Origin: Prosopocoilus inquinatus
Lineage: Eukaryota; Arthropoda; Insecta; Coleoptera; Lucanidae
NCBI GenBank assembly: GCA_036172665.1
Contig: CM069872.1
Location: 21,245,001 to 21,309,000, forward strand
Reading direction: 5' to 3'
Length of the DNA: 64,000 nt
Shown here: positions 12,101-21,900 of the stretch, one piece after another
Position numbering within the stretch: the stretch's first letter is position 1
How the letters are laid out: every line of letters begins with the position of its first letter
Notes under the pieces: generated by a model
Database searches by the model: none
What the model saw: only the letters and a program-made list of their open reading frames with translations
What the model was told of the DNA's origin: nothing
Program-made: the position numbers and the translations under genes

Positions 12101-14230
12101 AACTTTTTTAATATCAGTTATGGATGAAAAAAATTATGGGCATGTTGCAGGACTTTATCAACACTCTGTATAATGTTTGCTTGCTTAACGTTTAACCGGT
12201 AAGGTGATCTTATTGTAACATGGTAACTTTTAGGCCCCATACGATATTGATCCACTAAAATTGGATTAAATTAAAAAAGAAATTAGAAAATATTAGAAAG
12301 CTTGATGTCTTTAATCTTATTTTAAATAAATTTTTACATATACTGTAACCCCAAAAAAAAAACGAAAAGAAATCACAGCCTACCAAAATGCCAAAAGATC
12401 ATGAACGATTTATAGTAATTTAATTCATGTCCTCAACGATAAACGATGTAATTCATACATGTAATACATACACTGCCTCGTTAAGGATAGAAGTATCTAA
12501 CAAAATCATTACTTCGAGTTGTTCCTTATTTAGTACTCCTAATTATTATGCCATCAAATTTGAATATTTTATTAAAAACTGAATTTAACATTTAATAAAC
12601 GGTGCTAAAAGCAGAATCTAATATGCCAATCACGTGGACTTTATGACGCCATAAGTGTACAAAATGTAGATGCGACTTCTATGCTTAACAGGGCAATACA
12701 TGCGAAATTGTTTATTATTTATTTTTGATTTCTCCGAAAAATGTACTCCTATAAAAAATGTATAAACAGATAAAATAGCGACATCTTACTATCGCTTTTT
12801 GACCTAACATTGCAGTAGGATAGACAAATTGAAGCGGGATTTGCTCCTAATGAGTCCCCCATGCAAGGCGGCCATGCTTGCTGTCAAAGCATAATGAAAG
12901 ATTTTAGAAAAATTTTGTGCAAATCGTTTTTGATTGCAGTGAGAACCTCGAGCAGCCTCTGGACAGCTGTTTCAGCCCTGCTTGGGGCTTCTTCAGCAGA
13001 AATCTTTCATTATGCTTTGACAGCAAGCATGGCCGCCTTGCATGGGGGACTCATTAGGAGCAAATCCCGCTTCAATTTGTCTATCCTACTGCAATGTTAG
13101 GTCAAAAAGCGATAGTAAGATGTCGCTATTTTATCTGTTCATCATTCTTACATCGCAATTGCGAATAAATTGGGCAAGTCGTTTTTGGTCTGCAGTGGGA
13201 ATGTCGAGCTACGTTTCTGCTGAAGAAGCCCCAAGCAGGGCTGAAACAGCTGTCCAGAGGCTGCTCGAGGTTCTCACTGCAATCAAAAACGATTTGCACA
13301 AAATTTTTCTAAAAAATGTATACTTTATAAAAAGTCCTACATCTTTCCAAGCTTAAGAGACACTTGTCAAAACGTGGTTCTTGTGGCGACGGAATAGATG
13401 TTCAGTTCAGAGGTGACGTTGGCGACGTCTGCCCTTTGATGGAAGATGGCATGGCCTCTTGAAGCGAATCTTGTTACCGATCAATTTCCGAGATTCTTCT
13501 CGGATTATATATACCCCTTCATTCGCAAACATACACAAAAATTTGTCCATGGACGCTTGCTTAACTAGGTTACGCAGTTTTCATTAAAAAAAATTTTCTG
13601 AGAAACCAATAATAAAAAAGTTTCTGCCAGTCACTGTGTAAAAAAAAAAAAAACATTTCTAACCATTATATTTATTAGGTACACTTTACACCCGAAATGT
13701 GGGAGAAAACGAGGGTGGATGGCAAGAGAGTGTTAAAACGGAATGCAGTGCCGACAATATTTAATTACAGCAAGGAATCAACTATAAAGAAACGGAAACC
13801 CCCTGCTGAAAGTATGATTTCACAGCCTACAGTTCCGGTTGAGTGTATTTTTCTTGAACCAGAGCTTATAGTTCTTGAAGAGGAGTGTGTTAAACTTCCA
13901 CCACAGCCTTCCTGTTCCACTACACAGCAACAACGTCAAACATTCGTTAATTTGCAACAACCATCCTCGTCATCATCATGTTCGTCACCGTCGACACAGT
14001 CATTGTCACAGCTGAAATTCGAAAATCAACGTTTGCAAAATAAATTACGTCGATATCAAATAAATTATAAGAAGTTGTTACAGAAAACGAGAAAACAGAC
14101 GACTCAAATTCAGTATTTAAAACGGAAAATTAAGCGTGCCCGCATTGTAAAAAAAGATATATTAAATGGTATTTTTAAGTCGGATCAGGTTTGGTTTATA
14201 AAGTGGCCTAAAAGTGCTGTGACAAAATGA
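6129..14230 (+). CDS. THAP-domain zinc-finger protein with C-terminal coiled coil
   Basis: Two exons, 6129-6278 and 13679-14230, join in phase 0 (GAG, then GTAAGAG donor; TTATTAG acceptor, then GTACAC) for 233 residues. The joined N-terminus is a complete THAP C2CH zinc finger: Cys4, Cys9, Cys49 and His52 in LCEVHFTP, the conserved FP at 21-22, Trp31, Pro42 and AVPTIF at 73-78. Neither exon alone has all zinc ligands, which strongly supports the splice. Residues 127-160 are Ser/Gln-rich, and 161-205 form a basic predicted coiled coil (LKFENQRLQNKLRRY onward), as in many THAP proteins that dimerise. THAP domains bind DNA in cellular regulators and P-element-type transposases; no transposase domain is visible here. 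The 14-codon in-frame upstream extension from 6087 is less likely, because THAP proteins normally start M-V/P-x-C. Poly(A) signals AATAAA lie at 14407 and 14445. Confidence 0.87.
7020..7891 (+). mobile_element. hAT-like MITE, copy 3, carrying a nested element
   Basis: TIR TAGAGATGGG/CCCATCTCTA with the 8-bp duplication ATAGCAAT on both sides (7012-7019 and 7892-7899). It is 872 bp instead of about 450-470 because a 424-bp element is inserted at 7306-7729. Confidence 0.92.
7306..7729. mobile_element. Second hAT-like MITE nested in the first
   Basis: Long terminal inverted repeats starting GGTAATTATTTACAAAAGCT (the other end reads AGCTTTTGTAAATAATTACC) and a perfect 8-bp duplication TGAAACAT at 7298-7305 and 7730-7737. 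Removing it restores the sequence seen in the uninterrupted copies at 4581 and 10178. No coding sequence. Confidence 0.92.
7910..8291 (+). mobile_element. GGTTACG-type MITE, right end truncated
   Basis: The left end AAGGTACTTTTCGCGACTAA and the internal sequence closely match the element at 11356-11761, but the right terminal repeat is missing. CGTAACC/GGTTACG motifs recur near the ends. Confidence 0.7.
8451..8608. repeat. Hairpin with a duplicated 23-bp segment in one arm
   Basis: AGGTTTTCTTCTCC at the left pairs with GGAGAAGAAAACCT at the right, and pairing continues inward to about TTATATTCTG. The right arm contains AAATTAATGTATGGAGAAGAA twice in tandem. Confidence 0.65.
8609..10177. other. 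THAP intron, unassigned AT-rich segment
   Basis: Part of the 7.4 kb THAP intron between identified elements. Poly-T tracts and AT-rich sequence only; no coding or RNA feature was supported. Confidence 0.4.
10178..10626 (+). mobile_element. hAT-like MITE, copy 4
   Basis: TAGAGATGGG to CCCATCTCTA with the 8-bp duplication GATTTAAC at 10170-10177 and 10627-10634. Internally it is about 20 bases shorter at its left end than copies 2 and 3, having lost part of the GTGCAAACGATTGCACC palindrome. Confidence 0.92.
11151..11351 (-). mobile_element. GGTTACG-type MITE, inverted half copy
   Basis: The sequence is the inverted right half of the element at 11356-11761 (AAGGTATTTTTCGTGACTAC at its outer end, then CCAAAATGAAACGGTTACGG). 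It abuts that element head-to-head. Confidence 0.7.
11356..11761 (+). mobile_element. GGTTACG-type MITE, full length
   Basis: Terminal inverted repeats TTTTTCACGACTAACTGG on the left and CCGGTTAGTTGCGAAAAA on the right. It shares its interior with the copies at 7910 and 11151. No coding sequence; superfamily not assigned because no clear duplication was found. Confidence 0.75.
11905..12111 (+). pseudogene. Coding-like stretch of 68 codons, unidentified
   Basis: An open frame from 11905 to the stop at 12109-12111 follows a plausible acceptor (TTTTTATATCAG at 11891-11902). Its translation has a balanced, charged composition, with segments such as RLKKLGFLFQKDHDN and LPVSGFWEKLQINKLRKK, unlike the AT-rich noise around it. 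It has no in-frame ATG. Splicing it directly to THAP exon 1 would give a different frame, ending soon, so it is not a THAP exon by that route. It may be a transposon-gene remnant or an exon of an unseen gene. I do not recognise the family. Confidence 0.4.
12112..12751. other. THAP intron, unassigned segment
   Basis: AT-rich intron sequence with no supported feature. Confidence 0.4.
12950..13003 (-). ncRNA. Hammerhead ribozyme motif, family 1, minus-strand copy
   Basis: Read on the minus strand: stem I TTTCTG, core CTGAAGA (12990-12996), stem II AGCCC/GGGCT, GAA, short palindromic stem III ACAGCTGT (12963-12970), H17 = C, then stem I return CAGAGG. All core residues are present. The outer part of stem I (GAGC) is missing because the copy is cut at an inversion junction. 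Confidence 0.75.
13206..13266 (+). ncRNA. Hammerhead ribozyme motif, family 1, intact copy
   Basis: Stem I is GAGC (13206-13209) and GTTTCTG (13213-13219), pairing with CAGAGGC (13255-13261) and GCTC (13263-13266), with an internal loop TAC/T. The core CTGAAGA is at 13220-13226. Stem II is AGCCC/GGGCT (13227-13231, 13238-13242). GAA at 13243-13245 leads into stem III ACAGCTGT (13246-13253). H17 is C13254, so cleavage is predicted between 13254 and 13255. The motif sits at the tip of a longer hairpin: about 13170-13205 pairs with 13267-13300. Stem III is self-complementary, so dimer formation is possible. Every invariant hammerhead position is satisfied by reading; catalytic activity is inference. 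Confidence 0.85.
13323..13678. other. 3' end of the THAP intron
   Basis: Intron sequence ending in a poly-A/T-rich tract and the acceptor TATTTATTAG at 13669-13678. No other feature was recognised. Confidence 0.5.
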
Positions 14231-14406
14231 GACAAATTGACGTCATCAAGTAGACCATGTTATTTGACGTCGCTTTTCCAAGCTGGTGTGATTTTCAGAA
14301 GAGATAAAACTAAAGTGACCTTCGTCGTGGTGTTAACAAACTTGTTGACTATTCGTGTTTATGTGCGTTATATCGACAAGTATATTATTGAAAGTGTTAC
14401 TACCCG

Positions 14407-14450
14407 AATAAACTGTTAACAGATCATCACTGATGTGTATTATTAATAAA
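14407..14450 (+). terminator. Poly(A) signals of the THAP gene
   Basis: AATAAA at 14407-14412 and again at 14445-14450, 177 and 215 bases after the THAP stop codon. Confidence 0.5.
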
Positions 14451-14501
14451 CTTTCATATCAGGTGTTACAGTTTGAAATCCGCGCTTCAAAACACAACCT
14501 G

Positions 14502-14763
14502 TATACAGCCTGTCCGTTTTTCGAGTGCCACTAAAAAATGTTAAAAAGCAAAATACAATCAAAAGAGTAATTTTGTCGAAACATTTGATCACATTAGATC
14601 GAAAAAATGCGATTCATAGCTTTCTAGATTGAAAAATAAAAAAGTTTTTTTCTCGTTGACATGTAAACCAAAATTAACAATTGGTACGTATTCGCACTCG
14701 TAATGATCCGTAGATTTCAAATATGTAAAAATATACAGGCTGTACGTTTTTCGAGTGCCACTA
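14502..14763. repeat. Repeat fragment bracketed by direct repeats
   Basis: ATACAG(C/G)CTGT(C/A)CGTTTTTC plus GAGTGCCACTA occurs at about 14502-14532 and again at about 14731-14763. The DNA between them (CATTAGATCGAAAAAATGCG, TAATGATCCGTAGATTT) matches the palindromic element at 37049-38140, so this is a truncated relative of it. Confidence 0.6.
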
Positions 14764-15059
14764 GGGGAATCTCGCTTATCTTAAGAGATACGAAGTTGGT
14801 TAAATTAGGGCAAAGTTAAGCTGAATAATAATCTGAAAGGAAATTTGAAATATATTTAATAGTTCTGAAAATATCGCAAAAAGAAACAAAATTTCTAATT
14901 TTCGTTTTTAATTTTTTCACGATAAACTAATCGCACTAGGCTTTTCTAACCAAGATATTATTCAGACACTTTTTTATGAGGAATTCGAATATGGAATCCC
15001 CTTTTCAATAATTTTTAAGATGGCGGAGAAACACCTGGCAATTTCATTTTTGCTTACGG

Positions 15060-16985
15060 ACGGTTATTTTTTAACAAAAGTCAACAATGTAATGCGTATT
15101 CGCTATGAAATTAATCAGAAAATTGTGTAAAAATCACATTTTTAGTTAAAAGTGTAATTGGTAACTCCGGCGCGAGATATCCCCACTGGCTGTAATTGGT
15201 AATATTACGGTAACATTACTGGTAAGGTAACATTAAAAATAAAATACCGGTAATTTAACAACACTATTATTATGTCATCTATTTATAAATCTTCAATGAT
15301 TATATCATCAATAAGCATAGGATTTCGATAAGTACACGCTATCGTTTCAGTAGCGAAGTAAAAATGTATCAAACAGGCACATTGTGTAATGGAACGGTGA
15401 AAATAATTTACGGCGTTCTTACTAGATGACGCAATGTCGTAATAAAGTTCGCCGGTCGATGTACAACTGGTTAACTAATTACTCTGAAAATCTTTACACA
15501 TTTAAACAAGAAGAATTGATTACACAACTGTAATTTTTTATTGCGGCAATATTGCTCTGTTTTTTGTTATACTGAGTAACACCATTGCTGTAGCGGCGTT
15601 AATTGTCTCCGCAGCCCTCGCGTTTGTTTACACGCTACGGTCTAATATCTTATATTGCCCGCTTCATCAGAATTTGATCCGCGCAAAATATATTTCTCCT
15701 ATATATAGTCATCAATTATAAATCTTCAATGATTATATTATTCGTTTAAACTAATTAATCAAACTCCACACAGAGAACTTTCTGTAATATACGCTTTAGG
15801 ATCTCTAAGACAGTTTGATCAATTAGATTAGTCTAAACGAATATGATTTTTAAATACAATACGTCTAAACACATATTTATATTTTCGCGACAAGCGATTT
15901 AACTCTTCTTCCAAACCTAAGGGGGCGTTTTTAAGGAGACAATTTGGACCCCTGAGTGAGACATATATAGAAGAGTATCCTAATCCATGAAGCCTACTCA
16001 AAGGAATCGTCGCCACGTCGCCTTACCAGTCAGCCTGTATATTACGTCCTGAACTTATCACCAAACTAAAACAAGTAAAACAACCATCAATAACCATAAA
16101 CAACTTTAAAATTACGTAGTAATTTTCTTAAAGATACAGAAACGAGTACTGGAAACATAAATAACTAGCGTTACGCATGCTCATAAGCACCTTGGGTAAC
16201 TTTATTTTCAACCATTGCATTGTGCAAGAGCACCTCCGGAATTTTCCGAATCGTCACTGCAGGTGACATTTTGTAGTTTTTGAACGACCGTGACTGGACC
16301 GTCCGTAACTTTGGTTGCGTTAAGTGAATGGTTATTTTGAGCAAAGTCGTTAAGTCAACGGTCAGACTATACCACGTGATCTATCAGGTGGTTAGAAAAA
16401 TTGGTCGCGATTTAAAATGTGACCAGTGTGGTCTAAAAACGTTAAGTTGTTAATCGAACCAATTTGACCGATCAGAATAGCAAATATAAGATTAAGATGT
16501 GAAATAAGGATTGTAGCTAAAAGTTAGATATATTACTTTTTTATTATCCAAAGGTTTAAACGAAGTAAACCCGTGGCGTATTTCACTAATTTCGAAACTT
16601 TAGAGACCCTTTCAACCTTGACCCTTGTTCCATTCTCGCCCTCTTCTATCATAATTTATCATCACAGTGCCTATCTAGCCATTAACTATGGCCGTTAAGT
16701 GAGCGGTTAGTAAAGTCCGACGACTTTGGTCAGAATTGCCGTTGACTTAACGCAACCTTTCTTTGACCTATTAGTAGTGTTGTTAAATTACCGGTACTTT
16801 ATTTTTAATGTTACCGTAATATTACCAATTACAGCTCAAGTGGCGACATCTCGCAACTGAGTTACCAATTTTACTTTTAACTAAAAATGTGATTTTTACT
16901 CAATTTTCTGATTAATTTGATACTGAATACGCGTTACATTTTTTGCTTTTGTTAAAAATAAAGTTTATAATATTTAATATTAGGT
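15060..16985. repeat. Inverted-repeat pair around 1.5 kb of unassigned DNA
   Basis: About 215 bp at 15060-15275 reappears inverted at 16770-16985. Both contain ACCGGTAATTTAACAACACT or its complement, and GTAATATTACGGTAACATTA-like sequence. The enclosed DNA includes an open frame at 15828-16016 (minus) that I could not identify and do not call a gene. Confidence 0.6.
16306..16756. repeat. Foldback element within the larger inverted pair
   Basis: The left end GGTTGCGTTAAGTGAATGG and the right end CCGTTGACTTAACGCAACC are complementary, with further pairing of GTCGTTAAGTCAACGGTC-type sequence inside. No coding sequence. Confidence 0.55.
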
Positions 16986-17311
16986 ATTTACACTAAATAA
17001 AGTCATGTGTAGACGAAAGTCATTTTAGGTTATGAAATATTTATTTCCTTTTTTTCAGTATTTAAGCGTTGATTGAAATATTTACTAAATATCTCAATCA
17101 ACGATTTACGTTTTTCCTAAATAATCAAAAATATTCCTTGACCATTTCTTTCATTGGTTTACGTGAATCTTGCAAGTGTATAACTCGAAATTACATTATC
17201 TTGATAACAAAGGTAACAAACTGTAATAAATGAATGTTGCCTTACCGGTAACATTGGAAATTTACCGTAAAGTAACGTGGTAATTTTAGTGACCCACAAC
17301 ACTACCTTTTA

Positions 17312-17520
17312 GGTACAGTTGCGGCCTTTGAAAACTGGTACAGTGAGATTTGACATAAATATGAAAAATTCCTAATTTCATCGATCGTTTTGATGATAGT
17401 GTTAAATTTAACAAATTCGAACGTCGCACAGCGTTTAGAAATTTCAGTTTTAGGATCAGTTTACACCGCAAAAACAATGCATATATCAAGTACCAGTTTT
17501 CGAGGGCGCGGGACAACTGC
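17312..17520. repeat. Small foldback repeat
   Basis: CAGTTGCGGCCTTTGAAAAC at the left pairs imperfectly with GTTTTCGAGGGCGCGGGACA followed by ACTG at the right, and ACTGGTAC pairs with GTACCAGT. It lies about 250 bp upstream of the COQ5 start. Confidence 0.55.
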
Positions 17521-17763
17521 AGGGTTCTGTTCAAAAACTGTAACAGGGGAGTAGTTTGGGCGTTTATAACGAAAAGCAAAAAATACAAAATCACTTACAC
17601 AAGAAGAAAGAATATTACTCAGAGCGCGCTCTTTTCAGTTCCTGCACGATCCTTAATTGTACTCTTTTTGAACGCACTACTGACAATTTTTACTTTACGA
17701 TAGTTGGTAACACTGCTAATGACTATCAGTTGGCAGCCGATAACCTTAAAAATACGCTGAAGG

Positions 17764-18842
<1,079 letters not shown>

Positions 18843-18867
18843 TGTACTAAAACGAAGTTATGGTGTA

Positions 18868-18908
18868 AATAAACTGATCTGTTGTTGAAACTTACAAAAG
18901 CTTTTATT
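18868..18908. terminator. Facing poly(A) signals of COQ5 and SmD3
   Basis: Plus-strand AATAAA at 18868-18873 serves COQ5, and minus-strand AATAAA at 18903-18908 serves SmD3. The two stop codons are only 119 bases apart, so the two 3' UTRs probably overlap by some bases. Confidence 0.7.
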
Positions 18909-18961
18909 TGGATATTATTTGTGGCTTAAGTTGTATGTACATGTGTTCAGATGGAATACAA

Positions 18962-21900
18962 TTATCGTCCTCTACCGCCTTGCGCATTTGATTGTTGTGT
19001 GCCGGGCTGCCAGGTGCCTCCTCGGCCTGTTGCGCCACCTCGAACAGCTGCAGTTGCACCTCTACCTCTTCCCCTTGCTGTTATTTAAAATAAAATAGAG
19101 TCAGTTTTAGTTTGAAATATAATAAGCAAGCATCTAAAATTTATTGCTGCATTAGAAGTTTCGAGTTCCAAGACACCATTGTGGCCAGATAATACTAGTT
19201 TGAATAAATATTTGATCAATTAAAGTGAACTAATTAAAAAAATGTCAAAATTTATACTGAGAACAGATCCAAAGAAGAGAAAGCAGTTATCAAATAAAAT
19301 AATGTCATCATAAACGCAATCTGCCATGAATTAAGAATAAATGACCAGTTTTTTTTTTTTTTTTTTTTGACGAGAAACTTCAGTTTCACTTTTGTTAAAA
19401 AATTACATTAGGTGTGTTCGTTTTACTTTCGACTCGGATCAGTAAATTTTAGAAGTGAGGTGAGTTTTGCTGAGTTAAAACGTTCCTAAAAAAACAAATT
19501 AATTCCACTGACATCGCGCAAATGTCAAAAGAAACATTTGGCCATTACATACACATGCATTCTAACCTTCATTCTTAATGAGTGCCGCTGAGTTACTCTG
19601 AGTTTTGTTGCGGTAAAAAGAATACACCTATGGTAAACAGTTCATTTCCTTTCCTGAAATTTGGACGAACGCTTAAAGGGAAACAAAAAAACAAATAAGA
19701 AACTAGTGATACAAATAACTATTGTATCACTTCCCAGGCCCAAGTGCGAATACACGCAAAAAAAATTCTGGACGCTGAATTTTTTCGGACGACAAAGTTT
19801 TTAAATTAAAACAATTATTATTGTCAAAATAGCGTCGGTTAGGAAATTTGTTTTTCTTATGTTAGCGGTATAATTCGACGCTGAATTACAGTACATGAAT
19901 TGATTTACAAAAATAGAAAATTTTAGCTACAGAATAGTTTGAAAACACAGAAATAATAATTTTTCTTCAATTTTTGAGGTTTAATCGGACATTTCAGTCA
20001 CTCAGCACTCAGAGCTGTCAATCTAAAAATCGTTCATGCAAAATCCCTGTTTTAATTTTCCTGCCTTGGCATGCAAATGACTGTTTTGAGGATAATTTGA
20101 ACGAATGGAAAATCAGTAATTTTAGCTACTTCTTTTTATTTAAATTAATTTAAAGCATTATAATTTGTACCACCCTCTCAAATTTATTTATTCACTTGAG
20201 TGTTCAATTAAAAAACGGTCTAGATAGCCACGAATTTATTCTGAACGTCTAGCGTAGAGTTCTTCATACGTCCATCGTGAAGCATCACTTGCATTTCTAA
20301 CGTCACTTTAACTCAAAGAAACGTTTATTACCGAATATTTATATTAAGTATAAATATTAGATAAAAATTTGCAGGAGCAGCTTTCGAGTTTTGTTGGTTA
20401 GGTTAACCGTCAAGTCATAGATCGTCAAGTTGCCAAAGTTGAAATTCAAATAATGTTAATCACATGCGTTCCCGACAACAAAAGCCTGCTACAGCCTACT
20501 TGACCCTTTTATTTATTGAACACTCTTTAGAAACAATTTAAAGACATCTTAATTATTTTGAAATGTTTAAAATAATACTGATGAATGAACATTAGTTAAA
20601 AAATTAATTCTCTTCTACATGTACAGGGTGGATTAATTTCGATGTCTCTTATGGGCATCTCCGTAACTATAAGAGATAGAAAAAAAACTAGTGGCCAAGT
20701 CTCGATCTCTTTTCTGGAGATTAAATCAATAGTGTACACAAAAATTGGCTATCTTCTTTTGTTTTCAAGTTATAGCCAAACATTTCCATTTTCGAGTTTT
20801 ATTTTTCGGTCATATCTCGTTTATTTCTAGAGATATTAAAAAACTGCTTGGAACATTTTTAGGATACTTTTTGGAATACAATTCAGTGGTGTAGTTGATT
20901 TTTTAATATTTACTTAAATTTTCGAAGTATAACATAGAGTTATTTTTTCTTAAATGGAAATCATAGCCTTCATTAAATAGAGATTATTTTTCTGTTTTCA
21001 AAAATATATACTTTGTTGGGTTTATTTTTTATAATTAATAGGAAAAACTGTCATTTTTATTATTATCCCTACGTGTTAATATCCTAGTTTAAATAGAGTG
21101 GGTTCAATACGGTGCGAACTTTTTGTTTTGTAAAAAATTTTAAGTATTTTCTCAGTTTTGACTGCGTTAATAATTTCCTATTCGGGTTAATTTGCAAAAT
21201 TCCGTTTTATCGTTTTGAGCGACCGTTCTGACAAGAGCTCTTATATGACTTTCTATTGAAAATGAGTTTATCATTCATCACGTTTCGCAGAACATTTTAA
21301 CAATAATGTTTTAAACTATGTATTATTAAAACGTGTTATGACCGTTGTTTTCAATCTTTGAATGGTCAACATCGCACGAACACTCAACGTTTCACTATCG
21401 GTTGATAGCTTCTTTAGGAAGAAACGTTGAAGGTTCGTGCAATTTTCAGTGTCCATTTAAAGGATGAAAACAATTTTTATACAATTTGCATCGGACAAGA
21501 AACGACTTTAATAAAAAAATTTATAATTGAAGTCGACTCTTGTCCGATGAAATATGTGAGAGAAAATAGTTTTTAAACTTTAAAAGGAACACTGTGAAAT
21601 TGCAAGAACACTCTACGTTTCGCTATCGCGTTATAGTTTCGTCAGGAGTGAAAATATGTAAATAAACAAATTGTCAAGAGAAACGAAAAAGTAACATGAT
21701 TTTAAACTAAATACAAGTTGTCCGGATAAACATAAAGGTAATAATAACTAAATGAAGGTTTCTTTTTTTGTTTCTCTTGAGTTATATTTTATTAAAAACA
21801 CAAAAAACAAAAACAAACACAAATAGTAAAATATAAACAAAATCGGACATGTATTAAACTACATTTGCGTGCATTCATATTTAATAAAAACAAAAAAGCT

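Larger units (their letters stand above)
12765..13309 (+). mobile_element. Hammerhead-bearing retroelement, copy 1
   Basis: Starts AACAGATAAAATAGCGACAT and ends GCACAAAATTTTTC, flanked by a perfect 13-bp duplication TAAAAAATGTATA (12752-12764 and 13310-13322). It consists of two partial units in inverted orientation, giving a long internal foldback centred near 12950-13020, and carries one hammerhead motif on each strand. A TSD longer than the 2-8 bp usual for DNA transposons suggests target-primed reverse transcription. Penelope-like elements are known both for hammerhead motifs and for inverted or tandem partial copies; assignment to them is inference. The 79- and 104-codon open frames inside repeat across strands and are not genes. 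Confidence 0.85.

Noticed and set aside
13200..13270. Family-1 motif as a chance GTTTC/GAAAC hairpin
   Set aside because: Pairing GTTTC with GAAAC is possible, but the hammerhead fold uses more base pairs, explains every conserved block and is kept with compensating changes in other copies (stem III ACAGCTGT versus ACTGCAGT).
12861..13356. Open frames of 79 and 104 codons in the hammerhead repeat
   Set aside because: They follow the inverted repeat on both strands, change frame between copies and overlap the ribozyme stems. Similar frames at 22280 and 44476 are explained by the same repeat.
15828..16016. 62-codon minus-strand frame
   Set aside because: No splice context or recognisable family, and it lies between inverted repeats.
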